This document shows, one piece after another, positions 1 to 6,369 of a stretch of DNA of 8,306 nucleotides. The stretch is from assembly GCA_905233965.1 (NCBI GenBank), contig CAJOFG010000083.1:1-8306 (forward strand). Reading direction: 5' to 3'. Within the stretch, counting starts at the first letter, position 1. Every line of letters starts with the position of its first letter. The notes below the pieces were generated by a model. That model worked only from the letters and a program-made list of their open reading frames with translations, was not told the origin of the DNA and did not search any database. The translations under genes and the position numbers were made by a program. The DNA is from an uncultured Selenomonadaceae bacterium (GTDB taxonomy: Bacteria; Bacillota; Negativicutes; Selenomonadales; Selenomonadaceae).

Positions 1-173
1 ACTTCGCAATTTAACGCGGTACTTATTTTTGACAGCACTTCGGTGGAAACGTCCTCATCCTTGTTCAGCTTCCGCAAAGTATAATCTGAAAGACCTGCTT
101 GTTTAATAAGCTCTATCTTACCCATTTTTCTATCTGATAACAGATGCCACAATTTTCTATAGCTTACAGCCAC
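1..173 (-). CDS. Small Cro/C1 (XRE)-type helix-turn-helix regulator, C-terminus cut by window edge
   Basis: Reading the minus strand from a GTG at 173 gives 57 codons that stay open to the window edge. The product begins MAVSYRKLWHLLSDRK and continues with KIELIKQAGLSDYTLRKL, then DVSTEVLSKISTALNCE. This is the layout of the short single-domain Cro/C1 helix-turn-helix proteins (about 65-75 aa) common in Bacillota and their mobile elements: helix 2 is near residues 19-26, the recognition helix near 28-36, and the closing helix is of the LxKIxxALxC type. The start is chosen because GGAGG (181-185) lies 7 nt upstream and no other start fits. It probably binds an operator as a dimer; the target is unknown. 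It lies downstream of, and on the same strand as, a restriction-modification remnant, so it could be a relic of that locus or of a mobile element. Codon use (AGA, AAG, CTT) differs from mutS and glyA. The fold call is fairly sure; the role is not. Confidence 0.82.
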   Translation of the reverse strand, partial: MAVSYRKLWHLLSDRKMGKIELIKQAGLSDYTLRKLNKDEDVSTEVLSKISTALNCE

Positions 174-215
174 TTGCTCACCTCCGCATGAAATCAACAA
201 ACCACGACAAACTTA

Positions 216-243
216 ATTATACATAAATTTAGTTGAATGTCAG
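216..243 (-). promoter_or_regulatory. Sigma-70-type promoter of the XRE gene
   Basis: On the minus strand a -35 box CTGACA (238-243, 5 of 6 consensus bases) is followed after 16 nt by a perfect -10 box TATAAT (216-221). Transcription would start near 209, leaving a short leader that contains the GGAGG at 181-185 and ends at the GTG start at 173. This is the best-matching promoter in the left part of the window, so the regulator is probably expressed on its own and not by read-through from the restriction remnant. Confidence 0.75.
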
Positions 244-254
244 CACTTATTCGG

Positions 255-298
255 CTATTTTTATACTATTTTTATCAGTCATATCGTCAGTTTTATCA
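255..298. repeat. Helically phased direct repeats upstream of the XRE promoter
   Basis: CTATTTTTAT occurs at 255-264 and again at 266-275, a period of 11 bp. TTTTATCA occurs at 270-277 and again at 291-298, a period of 21 bp. The shared TTTTAT cores at 259, 270 and 291 are therefore spaced at about one and two helical turns, and the nearest lies some 12 bp upstream of the -35 box. They could act as an A-tract UP element or curved DNA, or as binding sites for a regulator, possibly the XRE protein itself. The repeats are seen directly; the function is inferred. Chance occurrence in AT-rich DNA is possible. Confidence 0.4.
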
Positions 299-319
299 TT
301 GTCCTTGAAAACTGCAAAG

Positions 320-361
320 AAAAAAAATTACCCCCCTCCGTAATGTCGGACTACAAAACGG
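320..361 (-). terminator. Weak terminator-like hairpin after the restriction remnant
   Basis: On the minus strand a hairpin with arms CCGT/ACGG (358-361 with 338-341) plus an inner 3-bp stem is followed, after ten bases including six G, by eight T (320-327). The gap between stem and T-run, and the two internal mismatches, make it a poor intrinsic terminator. It is listed because it sits between the decayed restriction gene and the promoter of the next minus-strand gene. The stretch 186-388 otherwise holds only that promoter and its repeats. Confidence 0.22.
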
Positions 362-667
362 ACGATAAATCACTAAAAATCGAGCAAAATCTAAGTAAGG
401 GTCGCGATTTTCTTCCGGCTTGTTCAAAACGTCGAACAGCAAAATTAAATCTTGTCGAATATTTCTTGAACCGCTCAAGTAGTCATGAAAAATTTTTCGT
501 TTGCCGAAAATGCCGGTCGATTCCGCATAAAGACAAAAGACGAGCCGGACGCACAACTTATTCAAACTTTGAAGTGATTCGTCACTGTCCGGATTTATGT
601 ATTGCAATTTCAGTGCGTCGTAAAGTTTGCCGACAATTTCACCGGCTTTTAACGAAATTTCAAGTTC

Positions 668-731
668 TATCACTTTTGTATCCGGCAAAAATGCGTCGAT
701 AAAAGATTTATGATTGAGTTTAACCGGCACT
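668..731. repeat. 64-bp exact direct repeat, presumed inserted copy
   Basis: This block is identical to 916-979 with no mismatch; the match ends abruptly on both sides (667 versus 915, and 732 versus 980). Here it lies between the METLGE segment and the SLKAGE helical-spacer segment, where the family has different sequence, and it shifts the reading frame. The copies are non-tandem, with 184 bp between them, so simple polymerase slippage does not explain them. A template-switch or recombinational replacement does. Confidence 0.95.
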
Positions 732-915
732 CGCCGAGCGTTTCCATGTCGTAAATCAAAAATTCTTGGAAGTTGCAGACGATAATTTTTCGCGGGTGCA
801 TGGAAAGCGGCAACCCGGTTATATATCGTTGCGCCTGTTCTTGCGGAGTCAATTTTTCGCCGTCCGATTGAACTTTTGCCTTTGTCAGATTTTCGCGCAA
901 AGATTTTTGTTCGAT

Positions 916-979
916 TATCACTTTTGTATCCGGCAAAAATGCGTCGATAAAAGATTTATGATTGAGTTTAACCGGCACT
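916..979. repeat. 64-bp exact direct repeat, presumed original copy
   Basis: This block is identical over 64 bases to 668-731. Here it is in frame and encodes the nuclease-motif strand of the MmeI-like protein (VPVKLNHKSFIDAFLPD and the following TKVI), running straight into the expected IEQKS. It is therefore taken as the ancestral location. Confidence 0.97.
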
Positions 980-1131
980 TCAAAATTTATAAAATTTTCC
1001 GGCTTATCGACTTTCAAAACGTCGCGCAAAAAACTCAGCCAAAACGAATGAGTTTCGCCCTTTTCGTAACCGTAATTTTTCCACCGGTCTGCAAAATTTT
1101 TAATCGCGTCCATAAAAATTCACCCCGACGA

Positions 1132-1140
1132 ATTATATCA
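1132..1140 (-). promoter_or_regulatory. Extended -10 promoter of the MmeI-like remnant
   Basis: On the minus strand TGATATAAT (TG-N-TATAAT, an extended -10) lies 19 nt upstream of the ATG at 1113, with GGGGTGA (1120-1126) 6 nt from that ATG. No good -35 is visible at 16-18 bp. The short leader suggests that the former restriction gene kept its own promoter, facing away from mutS. Confidence 0.55.
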
Positions 1141-1149
1141 AAAAAAATT

Positions 1150-1180
1150 CCCGGGCGTTCGGAAAAAAATCCGCGCCGGG
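1150..1180. repeat. GC-rich inverted repeat between the two divergent promoters
   Basis: CCCGG (1150-1154) and CCGGG (1176-1180) form arms around an A-rich centre, with a further CGG/CCG pairing inside (1161-ish and 1171-1173). It lies in the roughly 50 bp between the back-to-back -10 elements at 1132-1140 and 1192-1200. A dyad so placed could be an operator controlling both directions, or simply a small hairpin. Only the symmetry is seen. Confidence 0.35.
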
Positions 1181-1191
1181 ATTTATTTTCG

Positions 1192-1200
1192 TGCTATAAT
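1192..1200 (+). promoter_or_regulatory. Extended -10 promoter of the mutS-glyA-glycosyltransferase cluster
   Basis: TGCTATAAT fits the extended -10 pattern TG-N-TATAAT exactly. It would start transcription near 1207, about 30 nt before the mutS TTG. The expected -35 position (around 1172-1177) is GC-rich and does not match TTGACA, as is usual when the extended -10 carries recognition. No other promoter is seen before glyA or the glycosyltransferase. Confidence 0.6.
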
Positions 1201-1237
1201 GTCACCGAAAAAAATTTTTTGAAAATGAGTTGATTGG

Positions 1238-3802
1238 TTGGAAGAAAAAAATTTGAAAAAAAATTTAACTCCGATGATGGAGCAATACCTCGCGGCAAAA
1301 GAAAAAAACCGGGACGCGCTTTTATTTTTTCGGCTGGGCGATTTTTTTGAAATGTTTTTCGACGATGCAACGGTCGCGTCGAAAGAATTGGGCTTGACTA
1401 TGACGCAAAGGCAGGGTACTCCGATGTGCGGCGTTCCCTTCCACGCCGTCGAAAATTATTTGCAAAAACTCGTCAACAAAGGTTATCGCGTGGCAATCGT
1501 CGATCAAGTCGGCGATCCGAAAGCAAAAGGTCTGACCGACAGGGAGCTTGTAAAAATCGTAACGCCCGGTACAATTTTGACGGAAGACACCTTGACGAAC
1601 GCCGGAAATAATTATATCGCGCTGATTTTTGAATCCGACGGAGAAATTGCATTTGCCGGCGCGGACGTTTCCACCGGCGAATTTTTTTACTGTCTGTACG
1701 AAGGCAAAGACCGCGAACAAAATCTTTTCGACGAACTTTATCGGTTGATGCCGAAAGAAATTTTGACGCGGGACAAATTGAGTTTCGACGACCGGCTGAA
1801 AAAATTTTCGGACGTGAAACTTGACAATCCGACTTTCACGAAATTTGATTCGGAGGAGGAAACAAAATTTTTGTCCGAACATTTTCCGGAAAAAGAAATT
1901 CCCGTTTCGGAAAACGCTTGCGCCGCCGTCGAATTTTTGCTGAACTATCTGCACAAAACCGTTCGCGCCGATTTAAATCATCTGTCGCACCTCACCCGGT
2001 TGGATTCGCGGAACCGTTTGATTTTGGACGCGCCGACTTTGCGAAATTTGGAAATCACCCGGAACTTGCGCGACGGCTCGAAAAAAGATACACTGTTCGA
2101 TGTGCTGGATTACACGCGCACCGCTCCGGGTATGCGACTTTTGCGCCGGCGTTTGGAAAATCCGCTCGTCGATATTGCCGCGATAAATCGCAGACTCGAC
2201 GCTGTAGAAGAACTTTTCAAAAATTTCACGCTGAGAAAAAATTTGCGCGAAATTTTAAAAGAGATTCGCGACCTCGAACGATTGATGACGAAAATTGAAG
2301 TCGGTTCGGCGAACGCTCCGGATTTAACCGCGCTGAAAATTTCTCTCCGGACTTTGCCGAAAATCAAAGCGACGCTCCGGGAAATTTCTTCGGACATTTT
2401 GCTTGCCTGTCGTGACGGGCTGAAAGATTTTTCTGAGGAAGTCGAACTGATTGACCGGGCAATTTCCGAAAGTGCGCCGCTCACCGTTCGCGACGGCGGA
2501 ATGATAAATCGCGGTTACGATGACGAGTTGGACGAGTTGCGAAAAATTTCTGCCGACAGCCGGGCATTTTTGCAGGAGTTTGAAAATCGCGAAAGAAATC
2601 GAACCGGCATCCGGACTTTGAAAGTCGGTTACAACAGAGTTTTCGGTTACTACATCGAAGTGCGACACAGCGGAGCGGACAAGGTACCGGAAAATTATGT
2701 TCGCCGTCAAACTTTGGCGAATGCCGAAAGATACATCACGCAGGAGTTAAAAGATTTTGAAACGAAAATTTTGGGTGCGCAGGAAAAAATCGTAAATCTC
2801 GAATACAATATTTTTTGCCGGATTCGCGACAAAATAAAAATTCGTCTGCCGCACATTCAGGACGCGGCGAAAAGAATTGCCGTACTCGACGCGACCGCCG
2901 GTTTCGCCGAAGCCGCCGCCGTGAACAATTACGTTCGCCCGGCTCTGAACATCGACGGGAAAATCGAAATTAAAGACGGGCGGCATCCTCTCGTCGAAAA
3001 AATTTTGTCGAAAGGTCTTTTCGTTCCGAACGATACAAATTTAAATCCGGCCGGCTGTTCGATTATGGTTATCACCGGTCCGAACATGGCGGGAAAATCT
3101 ACTTATATGCGGCAGGTTGCGTTGCTGACTTTGATGACGCAAGCCGGCAGTTTCATTCCGGCGGCGAGTGCAAATATTTCTCCGGTTGACAGAATTTTTA
3201 CCCGGATAGGTGCGAGTGACGACTTGGTCAGCGGACAATCAACTTTCATGGTCGAGATGAACGAAGTCGCGCAAATTTTGAAATACGCGACGGAAAGAAG
3301 TTTAATCATTCTGGACGAAGTCGGACGCGGGACGAGTACCTTTGACGGAATGAGCATTGCGCGAGCCGTCGTGGAATACATAGACAAAAAAATTCGGGCG
3401 AAAACGCTTTTCGCAACGCACTATCACGAATTGACGGACATTGCGGAAAAATCGGAGCGGACGGAAAATTTTTGTGTCGCCGTCAAAGAGCGCGGCAGTG
3501 AAATTATTTTTCTCCGCAGAATAAAACCGGGCGGCGCGGACAAATCTTACGGAATACAAGTCGCGAAACTTGCCGGACTTCCCAAAGCCGTGATGAAACG
3601 TGCGGAAGAAATTTTGAGCGACATAGAAAAAAATCGTCCGGAAAAAATTGAGCCGGTGCAAAAAATTTCTCCGGAGCCGACGCAAGATCTTTTCGCCGCC
3701 TCCGTGCCGGAAGAACTTTCAAAAATTGACGTGACGACTTTAACGCCGATTGAGGCTTTAAATAAACTTTACGAATTGCAAAAAAAATTTTCCGAACAAT
3801 GA
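1238..3802 (+). CDS. mutS: DNA mismatch repair protein MutS
   Basis: MutS recognises mismatches and small loops in newly replicated DNA and, as an ATP-driven clamp, recruits MutL. The 854-aa product is full length. Order: mismatch-recognition domain with the GDFFEMF motif (F36 wedge, E38), connector domain, lever/clamp core (NLEITRNL near 270; clamp with NAERYITQELKDFE), then the ATPase. The ATPase has Walker A GPNMAGKST (G614-T622, K620), Walker B ILDEVGRGTS (D693, E694) and the conserved FATHYHEL with H728. Key residues fall at E. coli MutS numbers, so there are few net indels. QDLF at 816-819 resembles a beta-clamp-binding motif, and the C-terminus ends with the family's LTPIEALNKLYEL helix. 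Start: TTG 1238 is chosen because an in-frame stop lies at 1226-1228; the only later candidates are TTG 1253 and ATG 1274, and TTG keeps the family N-terminus. The Shine-Dalgarno is very weak (TGAG, 8 nt away). glyA follows after 15 nt. mutL, often adjacent in Bacillota, is absent here. Confidence 0.98.
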   Translation: MEEKNLKKNLTPMMEQYLAAKEKNRDALLFFRLGDFFEMFFDDATVASKELGLTMTQRQGTPMCGVPFHAVENYLQKLVNKGYRVAIVDQVGDPKAKGLTDRELVKIVTPGTILTEDTLTNAGNNYIALIFESDGEIAFAGADVSTGEFFYCLYEGKDREQNLFDELYRLMPKEILTRDKLSFDDRLKKFSDVKLDNPTFTKFDSEEETKFLSEHFPEKEIPVSENACAAVEFLLNYLHKTVRADLNHLSHLTRLDSRNRLILDAPTLRNLEITRNLRDGSKKDTLFDVLDYTRTAPGMRLLRRRLENPLVDIAAINRRLDAVEELFKNFTLRKNLREILKEIRDLERLMTKIEVGSANAPDLTALKISLRTLPKIKATLREISSDILLACRDGLKDFSEEVELIDRAISESAPLTVRDGGMINRGYDDELDELRKISADSRAFLQEFENRERNRTGIRTLKVGYNRVFGYYIEVRHSGADKVPENYVRRQTLANAERYITQELKDFETKILGAQEKIVNLEYNIFCRIRDKIKIRLPHIQDAAKRIAVLDATAGFAEAAAVNNYVRPALNIDGKIEIKDGRHPLVEKILSKGLFVPNDTNLNPAGCSIMVITGPNMAGKSTYMRQVALLTLMTQAGSFIPAASANISPVDRIFTRIGASDDLVSGQSTFMVEMNEVAQILKYATERSLIILDEVGRGTSTFDGMSIARAVVEYIDKKIRAKTLFATHYHELTDIAEKSERTENFCVAVKERGSEIIFLRRIKPGGADKSYGIQVAKLAGLPKAVMKRAEEILSDIEKNRPEKIEPVQKISPEPTQDLFAASVPEELSKIDVTTLTPIEALNKLYELQKKFSEQ

Positions 3803-3817
3803 AGGGAGTTTTTAAAA

Positions 3818-5059
3818 ATGAATTTGAACGAAGGAATGAAAAAAGATTCCGCCGTTTTCGACGCGGTGAACAACGAATTGAATCGCCAGCGCACGAAGTT
3901 GGAACTTATCGCGTCTGAAAATATCGTCAGCCGCGCCGTCATGGAGGCGCAAGGCAGCGTGTTGACGAACAAATACGCGGAAGGTTATCCCGGAAAAAGA
4001 TCTTACGGCGGTTGCGAATTTGTCGATGTCGTCGAACAACTCGCGATTGACCGGGCAAAAAAACTTTTCGGAGCCGGCTACGCGAACGTTCAGCCCCATT
4101 CCGGAGCACAGGCGAACATGGCGGTTTTTTTCGCGCTCCTCACTCCGGGCGATACCGTCATGGGAATGAATTTGAACGACGGCGGACATCTTTCGCACGG
4201 CAGCCCGGTGAACATGAGCGGCAAATATTTTAAAATCGTTCCTTACGGCGTAAACAAAGAAACGGAGCGAATCGACTACGATGAGTTGGAAAAAATTGCT
4301 CTCGAATGTAAGCCGAAAATGATTGTCGCCGGCGCGTCCGCTTATGCCCGGACTTTGGACTTCCCGCGTTTTTCCGAAATTGCAAAAAAAGTCGGCGCGT
4401 ATCTCATGGTTGATATTGCACACATTGCCGGACTCGTTGCCGCCGGACTTCACCCGAACCCGATGGAATATGCCGACGTGGTGACGACGACGACTCATAA
4501 AACTTTGCGCGGACCTCGCGGCGGAATGATTATGTGTAAAGATCCGGAGTTCGGCAAACAATTCAACAAAGCGATCTTTCCCGGCATACAGGGAGGACCT
4601 CTCATGCACGTCATCGCGGCGAAGGCTGTTGCTCTCGGCGAAGCACTTCAGCCGGAGTTCAAAGAGTATGCCGCGCAAATTATCCGGAACGCGAAAACTT
4701 TGGCGGATAAATTGTCTGCGGACGGTTTCAGAATCGTTTCCGGCGGCACTGACAATCATTTAATGCTGGTTGACTTGACGAGTAAGAAAATCACCGGCAA
4801 AGAAGCGCAAAATGTTTTGGACGAAGTGAATATCACGGCGAATAAAAACACAATTCCTTTTGAACCGCTCAGCCCGTTCGTGACAAGCGGTCTCAGATTG
4901 GGCAGTCCGGCATTGACGACTCGCGGATTCAAAGAGGACGATATGGCGGAAGTTGCCGACATTATCGCGCTCGTTTTGAATGATCCGACGAACGAAGAAA
5001 AAAAATCGGAGGCGCGTAAACGTGTCGCCGCACTCTGCGAAAAATATCCTCTGTACTGA
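3818..5059 (+). CDS. glyA: Serine hydroxymethyltransferase
   Basis: This cytoplasmic PLP enzyme interconverts serine plus tetrahydrofolate with glycine plus 5,10-methylene-tetrahydrofolate, the main entry to one-carbon units for purines, thymidylate and methionine. The 413-aa product is the normal bacterial length. Visible landmarks: [11 protein letters not shown] near residue 30; [17 protein letters not shown] (PLP/substrate loop); [11 protein letters not shown]; the cofactor-contacting MVDIAHIAG (D199, H202); the Schiff-base lysine K228 in [14 protein letters not shown]; the folate-site segment [19 protein letters not shown]; and the C-terminal [20 protein letters not shown]. All catalytic residues are present. 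The ATG has a good Shine-Dalgarno AAGGGAG (3802-3808) 9 nt upstream, overlapping the mutS stop region, so the two are probably co-transcribed. There is no glycine riboswitch or separate promoter in the 15-nt gap. Confidence 0.98.
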   Translation: MNLNEGMKKDSAVFDAVNNELNRQRTKLELIASENIVSRAVMEAQGSVLTNKYAEGYPGKRSYGGCEFVDVVEQLAIDRAKKLFGAGYANVQPHSGAQANMAVFFALLTPGDTVMGMNLNDGGHLSHGSPVNMSGKYFKIVPYGVNKETERIDYDELEKIALECKPKMIVAGASAYARTLDFPRFSEIAKKVGAYLMVDIAHIAGLVAAGLHPNPMEYADVVTTTTHKTLRGPRGGMIMCKDPEFGKQFNKAIFPGIQGGPLMHVIAAKAVALGEALQPEFKEYAAQIIRNAKTLADKLSADGFRIVSGGTDNHLMLVDLTSKKITGKEAQNVLDEVNITANKNTIPFEPLSPFVTSGLRLGSPALTTRGFKEDDMAEVADIIALVLNDPTNEEKKSEARKRVAALCEKYPLY

Positions 5060-5068
5060 AAAAAGTCC

Positions 5069-6166
5069 ATGACAAAGCAAAAAAATTTTGGCGGCAAAAA
5101 AAATTCTCCTGCAATCACCGTTATCATTGCCATGTACAACACGGAAGAATATATCGGCGAATGTTTGGAAAGCCTTTTGGCGCAAACTTTTCAAGATTTT
5201 GAAGTTATCGTTGCCGACGACGCGAGTACCGACAAATCGGTTGAAGTCGTTTCGGAATTTGTCCCGCGCTTTGAAGGCAGATTGAAGTTGATTCGGCTGA
5301 AAAAAAACAGCGGCGGTTGCGGTATGCCGCGCAACGAGGCAATGAAAATCGCAACCGGAAAATATATCGCCTTCATTGACAGCGACGACCTTTACAAAGA
5401 AAACGCACTCGAATATTTTTACAACGTCGCCGAAGAAACCGGCGCGGAAGTCGTTCATGCGGAAAGACAAATTTCTTTCAACGAAACCGAATCGAAGGAA
5501 CACGCTTTTTTTGACGACGGAGTAACCGCGCCGACTTTTGAAACGGACGACATCGGAGAACGGACGGAAAAATTTATCGAAAAAAAATTTGCCTGGAACG
5601 TGTTGAACAAACTTTTCCGGCGCGATTTTTTGGTGAAACACAAAATGATTTTTCCCGCAATGACCGTTTGGGAAGATTTCGTTTTCCTCTTCATCGCGCT
5701 GATTCGTGCAAAAAAATATTTGCGCGTGCCCGGAGTTTTTTATTGCTACCGGGTTCGCGCGGCATCTCTTTCTCACAAACCGATAAATGCGGTTGACAGG
5801 ACGAAAGATATTTTCACGGCGTTTAAAGCTATTGACGAAGCGATGAGCAAAATTGATTTTTTCGACAAATATCCGGAATATCGTTACAAATTTTTCGATT
5901 GGTACATTCAAAACAGGTTGCCGGCGATTTGCAAAGGTTTTTATGATTTTGACAGGTTGACGAATTTTGAAATTGACGGCTATTGCCGGAAAAATTTATT
6001 CTCCGTCAATCCGAAAGAAAATACTTCGACGGTCTCCTACTTTTTCACGAAGGCGATTGAAAATAAAATTATCGTCGAACAAAAAAATTCGGAGATTAAA
6101 AAACTGACCGAACGACTTGAAGAGTTGAAAAAAATATCGAATGAAATAAAGAACTTCCGATATTAA
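5069..6166 (+). CDS. Family 2 glycosyltransferase (GT-A fold) with C-terminal coiled coil
   Basis: The 365-aa product transfers a sugar from a nucleotide-sugar to an unknown acceptor, most likely in cell-surface polysaccharide or glycoconjugate synthesis. Seen: the GT2 N-terminus ITVIIAMYNTEEYIGECLES (16-35), EVIVADDAST (D50, D51) for nucleotide binding, the GGCGMPRNEA segment, the metal-binding DxD in AFIDSDDLY (D104, D106, D107), WNVLNKLFRRDFL (176-188) and VWEDF (E202, D203), a typical site for the catalytic base. FYCYRVRAASLSH follows at 224-236. The remaining ~120 residues are not a recognised domain and end in a charged heptad-like helix (about 331-362) suggesting a coiled coil. No signal peptide or transmembrane helix is visible, so it acts at the inner face of the membrane or in the cytosol. 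The ATG is 9 nt after the glyA stop without a clear Shine-Dalgarno, suggesting translational coupling. The stop TAA abuts a repeat-bounded element. Acceptor and sugar cannot be told. Confidence 0.93.
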   Translation: MTKQKNFGGKKNSPAITVIIAMYNTEEYIGECLESLLAQTFQDFEVIVADDASTDKSVEVVSEFVPRFEGRLKLIRLKKNSGGCGMPRNEAMKIATGKYIAFIDSDDLYKENALEYFYNVAEETGAEVVHAERQISFNETESKEHAFFDDGVTAPTFETDDIGERTEKFIEKKFAWNVLNKLFRRDFLVKHKMIFPAMTVWEDFVFLFIALIRAKKYLRVPGVFYCYRVRAASLSHKPINAVDRTKDIFTAFKAIDEAMSKIDFFDKYPEYRYKFFDWYIQNRLPAICKGFYDFDRLTNFEIDGYCRKNLFSVNPKENTSTVSYFFTKAIENKIIVEQKNSEIKKLTERLEELKKISNEIKNFRY

Positions 6167-6266
6167 GAAGGCGTGTTCATAACAAAATTTTGTCAGTAAT
6201 TATGCCGTTTTTGAGTTTTTGGGAAATATTGTTGCTATGCGAAAATTATCTCTGTGAACACACCTC
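6166..6266. mobile_element. MITE-like element or insertion-sequence remnant with inverted ends (candidate)
   Basis: AGGCGTGTTCA (6169-6179) and TGAACACACCT (6255-6265) are inverted repeats of 11 bp with one mismatch, enclosing 75 bp without coding potential. TTA occurs immediately outside each end (6163-6165 and 6267-6269), as a 3-bp target duplication would. Inside is a perfect 12-bp palindrome ACAAAATTTTGT (6182-6193). The glycosyltransferase stop (6164-6166) overlaps the left boundary, so an insertion may have set the end of that protein. Transcribed, the ends would pair into a long-looped hairpin followed by TTATTTTT, which could also serve as the terminator of the mutS cluster. I cannot assign an insertion-sequence family, and with one copy in view mobility is unproven. 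Confidence 0.42.
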
Positions 6267-6313
6267 TTATTTTTCCTTCACCTGTTCAACTTGATTTTAC
6301 AATTTCCAAATAA

Positions 6314-6327
6314 ATCACGAGCGTGAT
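6314..6327. promoter_or_regulatory. Palindrome, possible operator upstream of the amidohydrolase promoter
   Basis: ATCACG and CGTGAT form a perfect 6-bp inverted repeat separated by two bases (AG), ending 7 bp before the -35 box at 6335. A short symmetric site so placed suits a dimeric transcription factor, probably an activator because it lies upstream of -35. No particular regulator can be named. Confidence 0.4.
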
Positions 6328-6334
6328 AAATTCA

Positions 6335-6363
6335 TTGACAAAGGGATTATGCAGATATAAATT
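6335..6363 (+). promoter_or_regulatory. Promoter of the amidohydrolase gene
   Basis: A perfect -35 TTGACA (6335-6340) is followed by 17 nt and TAAATT (6358-6363, 4 of 6 consensus bases); TATAAA at 6356-6361 is an alternative -10 with 15-nt spacing. With a perfect -35 but imperfect -10, strength may depend on a factor at the adjacent palindrome. Confidence 0.6.
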
Positions 6364-6369
6364 ATATTA

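Larger units (their letters stand above)
296..1113 (-). pseudogene. Truncated, frameshifted MmeI-like (type IIL) restriction-methyltransferase gene, N-terminal part only
   Basis: Two minus-strand frames carry successive parts of one protein. The first (from ATG 1113, SD GGGGTGA at 1120-1126) begins MDAIKNFADRWKNYG and matches the N-terminal nuclease domain of MmeI-like enzymes: SFIDAFLPD, then VIIEQKS, giving a PD-ExK site with D57, E68 and K70, and a core strand RKIIVCNFQEFLIYD. After METLGE it runs out of frame and stops at 670-672. The second frame (about 667 down to 389) continues with the helical spacer: SLKAGEIVGKLYDALKLQY, LCVRLVFCLYAESTGIFG and LLFDVLNKPEENRDPYLD. Recognisable homology ends near 389 and the stop is at 296-298. 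Intact relatives are about 900-1100 aa and carry a methyltransferase and a target-recognition domain. None of that is present, so the product cannot methylate and is almost certainly non-functional. The junction between the frames is a copied 64-bp block (668-731) that replaces roughly 40 expected residues. A residual nuclease fragment is conceivable but unlikely. Codon style matches the native genes. Confidence 0.82.

Noticed and set aside
297..327. CCTTGAAAACTGC-like stretch as an rRNA leader or mobile-element end
   Set aside because: It only vaguely resembles conserved leader motifs; no rRNA, repeat partner or recombinase is in view.
668..979. The 64-bp repeats as attachment sites or a CRISPR remnant
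   Set aside because: One copy is the normal coding sequence of the nuclease motif and the segment between is also coding. There are no regular spacers, dyad or integrase gene nearby.
343..1233. Plus-strand open frames of 119 and 155 codons across the restriction remnant
   Set aside because: They are antisense to sequence with clear MmeI-family homology and show no motif or ribosome binding site.
3803..3817. Glycine or folate riboswitch ahead of glyA
   Set aside because: Only 15 nt separate mutS and glyA, just enough for the Shine-Dalgarno.
3812..5911. Long minus-strand open frames of 315 and 383 codons opposite glyA and the glycosyltransferase
   Set aside because: They lie wholly antisense to two strongly conserved genes, have no ribosome binding site or recognisable motif, and follow from the codon bias of the plus-strand genes, which leaves few stops on the other strand.
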